From NCBI GenBank assembly GCA_025361065.1, contig JANYAY010000024.1:1-51148 (forward strand): a stretch of 51,148 bases of DNA, in the 5' to 3' direction. Positions 16,719 to 25,650 of this stretch are shown here, piece after piece. The notes beneath the pieces are model-generated. The model saw only the letters and a list, made by a program, of their open reading frames with translations. It did no database searches and had not been told where the DNA came from. Numbering within the stretch: the first letter of the stretch is position 1; every line of letters begins with the position of its first letter. The position numbers and the translations under genes are program-made. The stretch comes from Deltaproteobacteria bacterium (GTDB lineage: Bacteria > Desulfobacterota > Syntrophia > Syntrophales > Smithellaceae).

Positions 16719-17798
16719 ATGTTAAGAATTGCCATAATTGGCGCAACAGGGATTGTCGGTCAGCAAGCGATTGTCAGTTTAATTGGTCATCCCTGGTTTA
16801 AAATTACGAAGCTGGCGGCTTCCGAGCGATCCGCCGGGAAAAATTATCGCGACGCCTTGAAAGATGTAAGCGGTTCATCGCGCTGGTGGTGCATGGAAGA
16901 ACTGCCCGAAGAGATCGGGAATATGCAGGTAGAAGATGCATCTGCCTTCGATCCGACTTCAGTAGATATTATTTTCTCCACCATGGATGCAGGAGCAGCC
17001 AAAGAATTGGAGCCGAAATATGCAAAAACAACACCGGTGATCAGCACTGCCTCGGCGTTTCGCTATGAGTCGGATACACCGATCCTTGTCGGCGGTGTCA
17101 ATATGGATCATGCCGCATTGCTGGCCGTTCAGCAAAAGAATCGCGGATGGAAAGGATTTGTATCACCCAAACCCAACTGTACAATTTCCGGGCTGGTTGT
17201 TTCTTTAAAACCAATTCAGGATGCCTTCGGTGTGAAGCAGGTGGTAATGACTTCGCTGCAGGCCATGTCCGGCGCCGGAAGGACACCGGGACTGTCCGCA
17301 ATGGATATGATGGAAAATGTTGTTCCCTATATACCGGGCGAAGAACCCAAGGTGGAAACCGAACCGCAGAAAATTCTGGGGAAGTTCACCGGTGAAACCA
17401 TTCAGGATGCCAACTTCGGCATTACTGCAACCTGTACCCGTGTGCCGGTAATCGACGGTCACATGGTCTGCGCTTTTGTGCAGACGGTCAAACCCTGCAC
17501 TCCGGAAGATGTTAAAAAAGTTATGATGGATTACGGCAAGGATTTTGCCGAACTTCACCTGCCCAGTTCACCGGCACAGTTGATTGACGTCACCGATGAT
17601 CCTTTTCGCCCGCAGCCGCGCATGGATCGGGAAAAAGGCGGCGGCATGACTGTAACTGTAGGCCGGATCCGTAAAGACCCGATTCTGGAAAATGGGATCA
17701 AATACGTTTGTCTGGCCCATAACACCAAACTGGGTGCAGCCAAAGGCGCTCTGCAAACAGCGGAATATCTGGTGAAAAATTATTTAAAATTGATTTAG
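16719..17798 (+). CDS. asd: Aspartate-semialdehyde dehydrogenase, archaeal/fungal type
   Basis: Reduces aspartyl-4-phosphate to aspartate-4-semialdehyde with NADPH, a branch point for lysine, diaminopimelate, threonine and methionine. The Rossmann start is IAIIGATGIVGQQ. The catalytic Cys is in SPKPNCTISGLVVSLKP (about residue 153) and the substrate-binding and general-base part in TATCTRVPVIDGHMVC, with the active-site His. The length (359) and the 'PKPNCT' form point to the archaeal/fungal class rather than the E. coli class, a trait also seen in some deltaproteobacteria. GGAGG lies 10 bp before the start. A strong terminator follows. Confidence 0.95.
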   Translation: MLRIAIIGATGIVGQQAIVSLIGHPWFKITKLAASERSAGKNYRDALKDVSGSSRWWCMEELPEEIGNMQVEDASAFDPTSVDIIFSTMDAGAAKELEPKYAKTTPVISTASAFRYESDTPILVGGVNMDHAALLAVQQKNRGWKGFVSPKPNCTISGLVVSLKPIQDAFGVKQVVMTSLQAMSGAGRTPGLSAMDMMENVVPYIPGEEPKVETEPQKILGKFTGETIQDANFGITATCTRVPVIDGHMVCAFVQTVKPCTPEDVKKVMMDYGKDFAELHLPSSPAQLIDVTDDPFRPQPRMDREKGGGMTVTVGRIRKDPILENGIKYVCLAHNTKLGAAKGALQTAEYLVKNYLKLI

Positions 17799-17809
17799 TT
17801 CTTAATATC

Positions 17810-17844
17810 AGCCGCGGTCATACAAAATGGCCGCGGCTTTTTTT
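17810..17844 (+). terminator. Intrinsic terminator of ribF-asd
   Basis: AGCCGCGGTCA pairs with TGGCCGCGGCT (one G-T pair) around a 7-nt loop, followed by seven T. Confidence 0.92.
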
Positions 17845-17935
17845 ATGCAGAAAGTTGCAATTTACAGTATCGATACTGTTGGCAAAACAATTCCGGCCTT
17901 CGTGAATATTGTATAATTCAAGTATTGGAACAATC

Positions 17936-18505
17936 ATGACGATGCTCAACAGAAATTTTTATGCCCGCGATACGCTGCAAGTCGCCCGCGCGCTCTTGGG
18001 GAAAAAATTGGTACGCCGGATCGGCAGTGCCGAATTGAGCGGAATGATCGTGGAAACTGAAGCATACTGCGGGGAGTCCGACAGCGCCTGCCATGCGCAC
18101 CGCGGCAAAACGCCGCGCAATGCCGTCATGTTTGGTCAGCCCGGACATGCTTATGTTTATTTTACCTATGGCCTGCATTATCTGCTTAATCTGGTGGCGG
18201 AAGAAGAAGGCAATCCCTGTGCTGTACTTATCCGGGCAGTTTTACCTCTTGCCGGTATCGAAGAAATGGAAGTCCGCCGGAAAAAAAAGGGGGCGGAACT
18301 GACCAATGGCCCGGCCAAGCTCTGCCAGGCTTTCGGAATTGATAAGTCATTAAATGGCTGTGATTTAACCTGCGGCAAAGAATTGTGGCTGGAAGATCAC
18401 AAAACTATTCCGGCAAAACTGATTACAGCCACATCCAGAATAGGCATCGATTACGCAAAAAAGGAACACCGCGAAGCGCCGTGGCGGTTTTTAGTCAAAA
18501 TATAG
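17936..18505 (+). CDS. 3-methyladenine DNA glycosylase (AAG/MPG family)
   Basis: Removes alkylated purines and similar lesions in base-excision repair. Motifs in order: NRNFYARDTLQVARALLGKK, then SGMIVETEAYCGESDSACHA with the catalytic Glu in ETEAY, then PGHAYVYFTYGLHYLLNLV, with the DNA-intercalating aromatic, LTNGPAKLCQAF and the end EAPWRFLVK. I chose the ATG at 17936; a TTG nine codons upstream is the only longer in-frame option, and an ATG two codons downstream is also possible. 189 residues is the usual bacterial length. It stands alone between the asd terminator and the MCP promoter. Confidence 0.94.
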   Translation: MTMLNRNFYARDTLQVARALLGKKLVRRIGSAELSGMIVETEAYCGESDSACHAHRGKTPRNAVMFGQPGHAYVYFTYGLHYLLNLVAEEEGNPCAVLIRAVLPLAGIEEMEVRRKKKGAELTNGPAKLCQAFGIDKSLNGCDLTCGKELWLEDHKTIPAKLITATSRIGIDYAKKEHREAPWRFLVKI

Positions 18506-18584
18506 ACAAGCTTGGCCTGCCCCTCCCTTTTAATATCGCTTTTCTCCACCTCCACACCAAGACAACATATTGTGGAAAAAACAA

Positions 18585-18613
18585 TTGACATACAAAAGGG
18601 TCTTCCCTATATT
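18585..18613 (+). promoter_or_regulatory. Sigma-70-type promoter of the MCP gene
   Basis: TTGACA (18585-18590), 17-bp spacer, TATATT (18608-18613), about 55 bp before the MCP start. Confidence 0.7.
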
Positions 18614-18667
18614 CCCAATGCCGGAAAGTAATGTCTTATCAAGTCAAATCTGATGGGGGAGGATTCT

Positions 18668-19852
18668 ATGGGAGTTGTTTTTGAGGTACTGGGGATACTG
18701 GGGATAGGCGCTGTCACAATGGTTATCGTATTGGGCGGTCTGCGAACCATCTACGGGAAGAATCGTCCGACAAAGATGTACGTAGTAATCATTCCAATTA
18801 TGTTTTTAATAGCGTTGCTGTTTTATGCTCTGGGCCGGACGGAAGCAGCGAACTCGGTTATGTCGATCATGGTCGGAGGCATCCTAACCGGCGCCCTCCT
18901 GCTAGGCTCATTCGTCTATCTTGCCCAAAAGAAGGCGATCCCGATTCTGTCCTCGTTCTATGGCATTTTGACGGGAACTGACGAAGTGCTCAATGGCACG
19001 GAACAAATGATATCCACCAGCAACGCGTTGGCGGAAGGGGCCAGCGAACAGGCCTCGGCCATCGAAGAAACGTCGGCGTCTCTGGAAGAAATGTCCTCCA
19101 TGACCTCTCAGAACGCGGAGAATGCCAGCCGGGCCAATACCTTGATGTCCAGGGACGCCAGGGACAGCTTTGAACTGGTGGCAAACAAGATGAGCCAGAT
19201 GCACGAGGTCGTCCTGGCCAGTGTCCGGGCCGGCGAGGAGACGGCCAAGATCATCAAGACCATCAATGAAATCGCCTTTCAAACAAATCTGCTGGCGCTG
19301 AATGCGGCGGTTGAGGCCGCCCGGGCGGGCGAAGCTGGAGCGGGATTCTCGGTCGTAGCAGAAGAAGTCCGGAACCTTGCCCTGCGTTCCGCCGCCGCCG
19401 CCAAAACGACGGAAGACCTGATCGCCGATTCGACAGGCAAGACGCGGCAGGCGTCGGCGCTCTTTGGCCAGATCAATGACGAACTTGCCAAAAACCGGGG
19501 AATTGCTTTCAGCGTCACGGAATTAATTGGTCAGGTTGCCGCCGCTTCTCATGAACAGGCCCAGGGAATCGACCAGATTAGCCGCGCCGTGACGGAGATG
19601 GATAAGGTGGTCCAGCAAAATGCCGCCAGCGCCGAGGAATTTTCGGCGATCACGGAAAACATCAAGGATCAGATCGTCAACATCAGCAATCTTGTGGAAG
19701 CGGTCAAGCCGATCCTCGGCGAGGAGATCATCATGGCCATGGGTGAAAAGGTCAACTCTTCTCAGACCGGTGATATCCACAAACCGTTGCAAAGGACCAG
19801 CAAGCATGGCAGCCCGAAGGGTCGTCCGGTTAAAATGATCTCATCTCGTTGA
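18668..19852 (+). CDS. Methyl-accepting chemotaxis protein without periplasmic sensor domain
   Basis: 394 residues from the ATG at 18668, which follows GGGGGAGG; an in-frame ATG 15 bp upstream overlaps that site. Three membrane segments crowd the first 90 residues ([56 protein letters not shown]) with no room for a ligand-binding domain and no HAMP domain. The cytoplasmic coiled coil follows, with the highly conserved hairpin tip [20 protein letters not shown] and [20 protein letters not shown]. It would signal to CheA/CheW, perhaps sensing membrane or cytoplasmic state. No other chemotaxis gene lies nearby. Own promoter upstream. Confidence 0.92.
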   Translation: MGVVFEVLGILGIGAVTMVIVLGGLRTIYGKNRPTKMYVVIIPIMFLIALLFYALGRTEAANSVMSIMVGGILTGALLLGSFVYLAQKKAIPILSSFYGILTGTDEVLNGTEQMISTSNALAEGASEQASAIEETSASLEEMSSMTSQNAENASRANTLMSRDARDSFELVANKMSQMHEVVLASVRAGEETAKIIKTINEIAFQTNLLALNAAVEAARAGEAGAGFSVVAEEVRNLALRSAAAAKTTEDLIADSTGKTRQASALFGQINDELAKNRGIAFSVTELIGQVAAASHEQAQGIDQISRAVTEMDKVVQQNAASAEEFSAITENIKDQIVNISNLVEAVKPILGEEIIMAMGEKVNSSQTGDIHKPLQRTSKHGSPKGRPVKMISSR

Positions 19853-20116
19853 GAAAAGAACCGAACAGGCCTCTTTAGATATCGGCTGTTGAATACGGGG
19901 ACTAAACAGCAAAACTTTACCCATATTTATACCCGGAATGATTGTTTGTCGGGTGTCAGGTCTTTTGGTGCTGCCCTGCTGCCGATCGACGAAGTACGGG
20001 GAAAACTATCCGCGTTGATTGAGGAAGCACTATTCTAATATTATCATTTGGTGGAATTATTGCCCATTACATATATCGATAAAAACTTCGATCTTCAGCG
20101 TGTTACCAAATAATGC
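19853..20116 (+). other. Interval with a possible gene remnant
   Basis: An open, start-less stretch ending at a TAA at 20036-20038 encodes SFGAALLPIDEVRGKLSALI followed by EEALF. It resembles the C-terminus of a chemotaxis protein such as CheB, which would fit next to an MCP, but the match is by eye and weak. Confidence 0.2.
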
Positions 20117-20219
20117 AATCAACCGCCTCGCGAGCTCTCTGTCGAGGTATGAAACGAACGTCATTATATAGTAGCAAGCTGCGGAGAATTAACGCTAGTC
20201 CCGCAGCAGCGGGATTAAC
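20117..20219 (+). repeat. Dispersed repeat family A, copy 3 (inverted)
   Basis: About 103 bp matching copies 1 and 2 on the other strand: AATCAACC, CTGTCGAGG, GAACGTCATTATAT, GAGAATTAACGCT and the CCCGC-agca-GCGGG hairpin. The hairpin end lies 29 bp before the ABC ATPase start, the same arrangement as copy 1 to the nitroreductase gene. Confidence 0.85.
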
Positions 20220-20248
20220 TTTTTCCCCGGGCAGGAGGTGCGGAAGTT

Positions 20249-20986
20249 ATGACCGATCAGGATAAAAAAGTTGATAATCAGGATAATATTGTTTTTCAGG
20301 TTCGGGACCTCGCCAAAATTTATAAAATGGGCGAAGTGGAGGTTCACGCTTTACGCGGCGCCAATCTGGAACTTTTCTCACGTGAATTAATTGTCCTTTT
20401 AGGTCCTTCAGGTAGCGGAAAATCTACATTACTGAATATTCTCGGCGGCCTCGATACGGCGACGAGTGGCTTTGTTTCCTACCTGGGAAAAGAATTAACC
20501 AATGCCGGCGAGAAAGAGTTAACAGAATATCGTCGTTTCCATGTCGGTTTTGTATTTCAGTTTTATAACTTGATACCCAGCCTAACCGCGCTCGAAAACG
20601 TTGCTGTTGTAACGGAGATAGCCAGAAATCCCATGAAGCCGGAAGACGCGCTGGCTCTGGTCGGGTTGACGGACAGGTTGGATCACTTTCCGGCGCAGTT
20701 GTCCGGCGGCGAGCAACAGCGTGTGGCCATCGCCCGCGCCATATCCAAAAACCCGGAGGTTATGCTCTGTGACGAACCCACGGGCGCGCTTGATTCCCAG
20801 ACGGGAGTGGTCGTGCTCGAAGCTTTGGAACGGGTCAATCGAGAACTGGGCACGGCAACGGCAATTATTACCCATAATGTGGACATTGCCGCTATGGCCG
20901 ATCGAGTTATTCATCTCAGTAACGGAAGAATTGCCGAAGTGGCGGTAAACAAGATACGGAAATCGCCGCACGATATACAGTGGTAA
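20249..20986 (+). CDS. ABC transporter ATP-binding protein, LolD/MacB type
   Basis: A 245-residue ATPase: Walker [10 protein letters not shown] (about residues 52-60), Q-loop [19 protein letters not shown], signature [15 protein letters not shown], Walker [14 protein letters not shown] and the switch His in [14 protein letters not shown]. This is the pattern of LolD/MacB/DevA ATPases that drive FtsX-type permeases without moving the cargo through the membrane. Start: ATG after GGCAGGAGG. Its partner permease follows 148 bp downstream and the periplasmic adaptor gene lies 8 kb further on, past a restriction module. Repeat copy A3 lies directly upstream and could carry its promoter or leader. 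Confidence 0.93.
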   Translation: MTDQDKKVDNQDNIVFQVRDLAKIYKMGEVEVHALRGANLELFSRELIVLLGPSGSGKSTLLNILGGLDTATSGFVSYLGKELTNAGEKELTEYRRFHVGFVFQFYNLIPSLTALENVAVVTEIARNPMKPEDALALVGLTDRLDHFPAQLSGGEQQRVAIARAISKNPEVMLCDEPTGALDSQTGVVVLEALERVNRELGTATAIITHNVDIAAMADRVIHLSNGRIAEVAVNKIRKSPHDIQW

Positions 20987-20991
20987 AAAAA

Positions 20992-21056
20992 GGCTGAAGA
21001 CTGAAGGCTGAGGGCTGAAGGTAAGGCTAAAAGATAAAAGATAAAAGATAAAAGAT
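20992..21056. repeat. Two adjoining heptanucleotide tandem repeats
   Basis: Four units of the type GGCTGAA (20992-21019, with GACTGAA and GGCTGAG variants), then four perfect units AAAAGAT (21029-21056). They lie in the gap between the ATPase and permease genes. Unit number could change by slippage. Confidence 0.8.
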
Positions 21057-21134
21057 AGGGACTCGAAGACCGGCGGGAAACCCCGGCGCATGCTTTGGTA
21101 GGCCGGTGAAGGAAAACCGTGCATTGGTAAAATA

Positions 21135-23498
21135 ATGAAGGCACTCGATAGAAAAGTCTGGCGAGACCTGTGGCATATGAAAGGGCAGGTTTTTGCCATA
21201 ACACTGGTGATTATCAGCGGCGTGGCGACCTTTATCATGTTCATCGCTACTATGCATTCTCTTGATCGCACCAGAAGCAGTTTTTATATCGATTACAATT
21301 TTGCCGATGTATTTGTTAATTTGAAAAGGGCGCCGGAAAGCCTGAAAGAAAAAATAAAAGAAGTGCCCGGTGTTAATCGGGTCGAAACCCGTGTATCCGC
21401 TTATGTCAAACTGGATATCAGCGGTTTTTCCGAGCCGGTCACCGGCCACATAATCTCCATCCCTGACGATGGCCAGCCCCTGTTGAATCGTCTTTACATC
21501 CGCAAGGGCAGGCTGGCCGATCCGGCAAAAGATAATGAAGTGGTAATCAATGAAACCTTTGCCCATGCCCATGGTTTCAATCTTGGTGATCAATTTGCCG
21601 CGATCATTAACGGCAAATGGAAAAAGCTTACTATTACCGGGATTGCTCTCTCGCCGGAATTCGTTCTGGTCATGCGGCCGTATGCCATGAGCCCCGATTT
21701 TAAGCGCTATGGCATTCTCTGGATGAGTCGCAAGGCAATAAGCCGCGCTTATAACATGGAAGGAGCTTTTAATGATGTCGCCCTGACTCTGTATCCCGGC
21801 GCCAAATTAAGTGATGTTCTGCGCGAAATCGATAATATTGTGGACAGGTATGGCGGGTTCGGCGCTTATGCCCGCAATGATCAAATATCGCATCGACTGC
21901 TCAACGAGGAATTCCGGATGCTCCGGAATATGTCCAAAATATTTCCCACAATATTTATATTTGTTGCCGCTTTTTTATTGAATGTTGTTATGAGCAGAAC
22001 CATCAATACTCAGCGCGAACAGATCGCTGCCCTGAAAGCATTCGGGTATGATAATTTCACTATCGGCATGCATTATGCGAAGTTGGTTATTCTGATTATA
22101 GCTGCCGGTCTTATTCTCGGCATTGCAGCCGGTATCTGGCTTTCGAAAATATTAGGCGGCATTTACATGGAAGTTTATCGCTTTCCCTCTCTTGCCTTTA
22201 TCCTGAAACCATGGGTAATTATTGCGGCAATAATAATCAGCATCGCTTCCGCCTTAATCGGCACATTGCACTCTCTCTGGCTGGCGGCCAAACAACCGCC
22301 CGCCGAGGCCATGCGTCCCGAGCCTCCCGCAAAATTTAAAGTAACACTGATTGAAAAAACCGGTATTGGCCGCCTGTTGACACAGCCATCACGAATTATC
22401 GTGCGCAATATTGAACGCAAACCCGTCAGAACCTCCCTCTCGATTATTGGAATTGCTGTGGCCTGCGCTACAATGATCGCCAGCGGATTTTTTAAGGATT
22501 CCGTTGATTACATGGTAAACGTCCAGTTTATTCTTTCCCAGAAAGAAGACATGGCCGTTGCTTTTACCGATCAAACTTCCTATAAAGCAATATATGAACT
22601 AAAAGAGCTCGAAGGTGTCCATCATGTCGAAACATTTCGCACAGTTCCGGTAAGATTGAAATTCGGTCTTGCGAGTTATAAAACTGTAATCAACGGCATA
22701 GAACCTGATAGCCGCCTGCATCCTCTACTGGATACGAATTTAAAACCGGTGCCCCTGCCGCAGGAAGGTATTATATTGAACGATTATTTAGGTGAGCTTC
22801 TGGGTGTCAAAGCAGGCGACATGCTGACTGTCGAAACTTTAGAAGGATCAAGAACAACCCGCCAGGTGCCGGTAGTTGCCCTGGTCAAGCTGTATCTGGG
22901 AGTAATGGGTTATATGGACATCTCGGCGCTCAACCGTTTGATGAAGGAGGGCGATGCCATATCGGGAGCTTATCTGACGGCAGATAGCCGATATCAGGAG
23001 GAACTTTACCGGAAATTTGTGGACATGCCGCGCGTTTCCGGAACTATCGTAAGAAAAAATGAAATTCGCAATTTTTATGACGTACAGGCCAAAGGCATGC
23101 TTTTTTTTACATTTATCGCCACAATAATGGCTTGTTCTATTGCAATCGGCGTAGTCTATAATAACGCCAGAATAGCTTTGTCGGAACGCAGCCGTGAGCT
23201 CTCCAGCCTCCGTGTGCTCGGTTATACAAGGGGCGAAATTTCATACATCCTCCTGGGAGAGTTGGCGTTAATTGTGCTCACAGCCATTCCGCTGGGTTTT
23301 GCTATCGGCTATTGGCTTTGCGCTTACATTGCGGGGGCACTGGTATCTGATCTTTTCCGGGTACCGCTGATTATAGAAATGAAAACTTTTGCTTTGTCGG
23401 CGGCGGTTGTTCTGGCTGCGGCCTCGCTATCGGGATTGATTGTGCGTCATAAACTCGATCATCTTGATCTGGTGGAAGTATTGAAAACAAGAGAATAG
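21135..23498 (+). CDS. ABC transporter permease with two FtsX domains
   Basis: A 787-residue inner-membrane protein. It has an N-terminal membrane segment (GQVFAITLVIISGVATFIMFI) followed by a large periplasmic MacB-like part. Three membrane segments at about residues 275-395 form the first FtsX domain; a further segment at about 430-460 (LSIIGIAVACATMIASGFF), a second periplasmic domain and three terminal segments form the second. This is the layout of lipoprotein- or macrolide-type exporters (MacB/DevC-like duplicated forms). It works with the upstream ATPase and very probably with the HlyD-type adaptor at 31355. The cargo is unknown. The start has a weak ribosome-binding site. Confidence 0.9.
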   Translation: MKALDRKVWRDLWHMKGQVFAITLVIISGVATFIMFIATMHSLDRTRSSFYIDYNFADVFVNLKRAPESLKEKIKEVPGVNRVETRVSAYVKLDISGFSEPVTGHIISIPDDGQPLLNRLYIRKGRLADPAKDNEVVINETFAHAHGFNLGDQFAAIINGKWKKLTITGIALSPEFVLVMRPYAMSPDFKRYGILWMSRKAISRAYNMEGAFNDVALTLYPGAKLSDVLREIDNIVDRYGGFGAYARNDQISHRLLNEEFRMLRNMSKIFPTIFIFVAAFLLNVVMSRTINTQREQIAALKAFGYDNFTIGMHYAKLVILIIAAGLILGIAAGIWLSKILGGIYMEVYRFPSLAFILKPWVIIAAIIISIASALIGTLHSLWLAAKQPPAEAMRPEPPAKFKVTLIEKTGIGRLLTQPSRIIVRNIERKPVRTSLSIIGIAVACATMIASGFFKDSVDYMVNVQFILSQKEDMAVAFTDQTSYKAIYELKELEGVHHVETFRTVPVRLKFGLASYKTVINGIEPDSRLHPLLDTNLKPVPLPQEGIILNDYLGELLGVKAGDMLTVETLEGSRTTRQVPVVALVKLYLGVMGYMDISALNRLMKEGDAISGAYLTADSRYQEELYRKFVDMPRVSGTIVRKNEIRNFYDVQAKGMLFFTFIATIMACSIAIGVVYNNARIALSERSRELSSLRVLGYTRGEISYILLGELALIVLTAIPLGFAIGYWLCAYIAGALVSDLFRVPLIIEMKTFALSAAVVLAAASLSGLIVRHKLDHLDLVEVLKTRE

Positions 23499-23589
23499 AT
23501 TATGAATAAAAATGAATTTGAACTTGAAATATTAAAACATGATATGCGAGGATACAAATAACAAGCATATAATTCAGGGAGATTAATGG
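23499..23589 (+). other. Junction between exporter permease and restriction module
   Basis: Contains a 19-codon ORF (23502-23561, MNKNEFELEILKHDMRGYK) of unclear meaning and the hsdM ribosome-binding site within TCAGGGAG (23574-23581). The same 8 bases recur at 31340-31347 before the adaptor gene. Confidence 0.4.
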
Positions 23590-25650
23590 ATGTCGGTTCA
23601 AACACATGCTCAAATGGCAAGTTTCATCTGGAGTATCTGCAATCTCCTTCGTGGCCCGTATAAGAGAAATGAATATCGGAAGGTTATTTTGCCCCTGACC
23701 ATTTTACGCCGCTTTGACTGCATTCTGGAACCATCGAAGGCAAAGGTTCTCGCGGAGCATGATAAACTCAAAGGCAAATCGGAAAACATCGTTTATGCCA
23801 AGCTAAAAAATATCACCGGCGTGTCATTCTATAATCTTTCCAAACTGAATTTCAAAAAACTATTGGACGATCCGAACCATATTGCCCCGAACCTCAACAG
23901 CTATATCAATGCCTTTTCTCCCAATGTGCGGCAGATATTTGAGCGCTTTGACTTTGGCGTCCAGGTCAACCGGATGAATGAAAAGAATTTGCTTTTTGAG
24001 GTCATCAAGAAGTTTGCTTCCGATGATGTTAATTTATCTCCTGACAATATTGACAACATGCAAATGGGCTATGTCTTTGAAGAACTGATTCGTATCGGGG
24101 CGGAGCAAGCCAACGAAGAAGCAGGGGAGCACTTCACCCCGCGCGAAGTCATTAAGCTGATGGTTAACCTGTTGCTCTCACCTGAAACTGATTTGCGCAA
24201 AAGCCATGTTGTCAAAACTATCTATGATCCGGCCTGTGGCACCGGCGGCATGCTCTCCGTTGCAGAAAACTATATCCGCACACTCAATTCCGAGGCGCAA
24301 CCGCATCTTTACGGCCAGGACTGGAACGATGAAGCCTATGCGATATGTCGCGCCGACATGCTTATCAAGGGAGAGGAAGCAGACAACATCAAACCGGAAT
24401 GCACTTTTGAGCATGACGGTTTTCCTAAAGATAAATTTGACTATATGCTGGCCAATCCACCCTTCGGCGTCGAATGGAAACAACAACAAAAGACCATAAC
24501 TGATGAACATGAGAAGCTGGGTTACGATGGCCGCTTCGGGGCGGGCTTGCCGCGCATCAATGACGGCTCTCTTTTGTTTATCCAGCACATGATTTCCAAA
24601 ATGCGCCAACCGCAGGACGGAGGCAGCCGGATCGGTATTGTCTTTAATGGCTCCCCGCTTTTTACCGGAGATGCGGGTAGTGGAGAATCCAACATACGTC
24701 AGTGGATTATTGAAAACGACTGGCTGGAAGCGATTGTCGCCCTGCCGGATCAGCTTTTCTATAACACCGGCATTTCTACTTACATCTGGATCATCACCAA
24801 CCGGAAGGAAAGAAAACGCAAGGGAAAGATTCAACTCATTGATGCCCGTGCTTTTTACGTCAAAATGAGGAAAAGCCTTGGCAACAAGCGCAATCAGATC
24901 GGTGACGGAGAAGATAACCGGCCTGATCAGATTGCGGAGATCACCCGTATTTACGGCAACTTTGCCCATGATGAAAAAAGGAAAATTGAAGTTGACGGCG
25001 TCAAGAAATCTGTCATCGTCTCCAAGATTTTTGACAATAAAGAGTTTGGATTCAATAAAATAACAGTCGAGCGTCCCTTGCGTCTGAACTTTCAGGCGAG
25101 CGAAGAAAGAATCACGCGGCTCAACGAAATCAAAACCTTTCAGAAAATTGCCGCCGGATTTCAGCGCCAGGAGGCCATTAAAGACTTGCTCACTGAACTG
25201 GCCAAAAAAACCAAGAAAAGGATTTTTAAAGACCGCGTTGCCTTTCTGAAAGAGATGAAAGCCATCGATCAAAAATCCAGTGTGCACTTGTCTGCGCCGG
25301 AACTTAAGGCATTACTGGAAGCCTTGAGCGAAAAAGACGAAACAGCCGAAATCTGCCGCGATGCGAAGGGAACTCCCGAACCGGATACAGACTTGCGTGA
25401 TATGGAGAATGTGCCGCTGAAAGAAAACATTGATCAATACTTCCAACGCGAGGTATTACCCCATGTGCCGGATGCCTGGGTAGATCACGGCAAAACCAAA
25501 GTGGGTTATGAAATCCCGCTCAACCGACATTTCTACCGTTATGAACCACCGCGCCCGTTGGATTCCATAGAGGCGGATATCAAAGAGTTGGAGACGGAAA
25601 TCGTTACCCTACTTGCGGAGGTTACCGGCAGTAACGGAGGTTCAAAATGA
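23590..25650 (+). CDS. hsdM: Type I restriction-modification methyltransferase subunit
   Basis: Adds a methyl group to N6 of adenine in the sequence recognised by HsdS. The N-terminal helical HsdM domain covers about residues 5-150. The methyltransferase domain has AdoMet motif I DPACGTGGMLSVAENY (from about residue 213) and catalytic motif IV LANPPFGVEW (about residue 287). At 686 residues it is longer than the classical EcoKI-type subunit (about 530); the extra part is a charged C-terminal extension from about residue 500. It is the first gene of the module, and its stop overlaps the start of the DUF1016 gene (ATGA). Confidence 0.95.
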   Translation: MSVQTHAQMASFIWSICNLLRGPYKRNEYRKVILPLTILRRFDCILEPSKAKVLAEHDKLKGKSENIVYAKLKNITGVSFYNLSKLNFKKLLDDPNHIAPNLNSYINAFSPNVRQIFERFDFGVQVNRMNEKNLLFEVIKKFASDDVNLSPDNIDNMQMGYVFEELIRIGAEQANEEAGEHFTPREVIKLMVNLLLSPETDLRKSHVVKTIYDPACGTGGMLSVAENYIRTLNSEAQPHLYGQDWNDEAYAICRADMLIKGEEADNIKPECTFEHDGFPKDKFDYMLANPPFGVEWKQQQKTITDEHEKLGYDGRFGAGLPRINDGSLLFIQHMISKMRQPQDGGSRIGIVFNGSPLFTGDAGSGESNIRQWIIENDWLEAIVALPDQLFYNTGISTYIWIITNRKERKRKGKIQLIDARAFYVKMRKSLGNKRNQIGDGEDNRPDQIAEITRIYGNFAHDEKRKIEVDGVKKSVIVSKIFDNKEFGFNKITVERPLRLNFQASEERITRLNEIKTFQKIAAGFQRQEAIKDLLTELAKKTKKRIFKDRVAFLKEMKAIDQKSSVHLSAPELKALLEALSEKDETAEICRDAKGTPEPDTDLRDMENVPLKENIDQYFQREVLPHVPDAWVDHGKTKVGYEIPLNRHFYRYEPPRPLDSIEADIKELETEIVTLLAEVTGSNGGSK

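Noticed and set aside
24178-25287. Long minus-strand ORF (369 codons) opposite hsdM
   Set aside because: It is fully antisense to the highly conserved methyltransferase gene, has no ribosome-binding site, and its protein shows no known motif.
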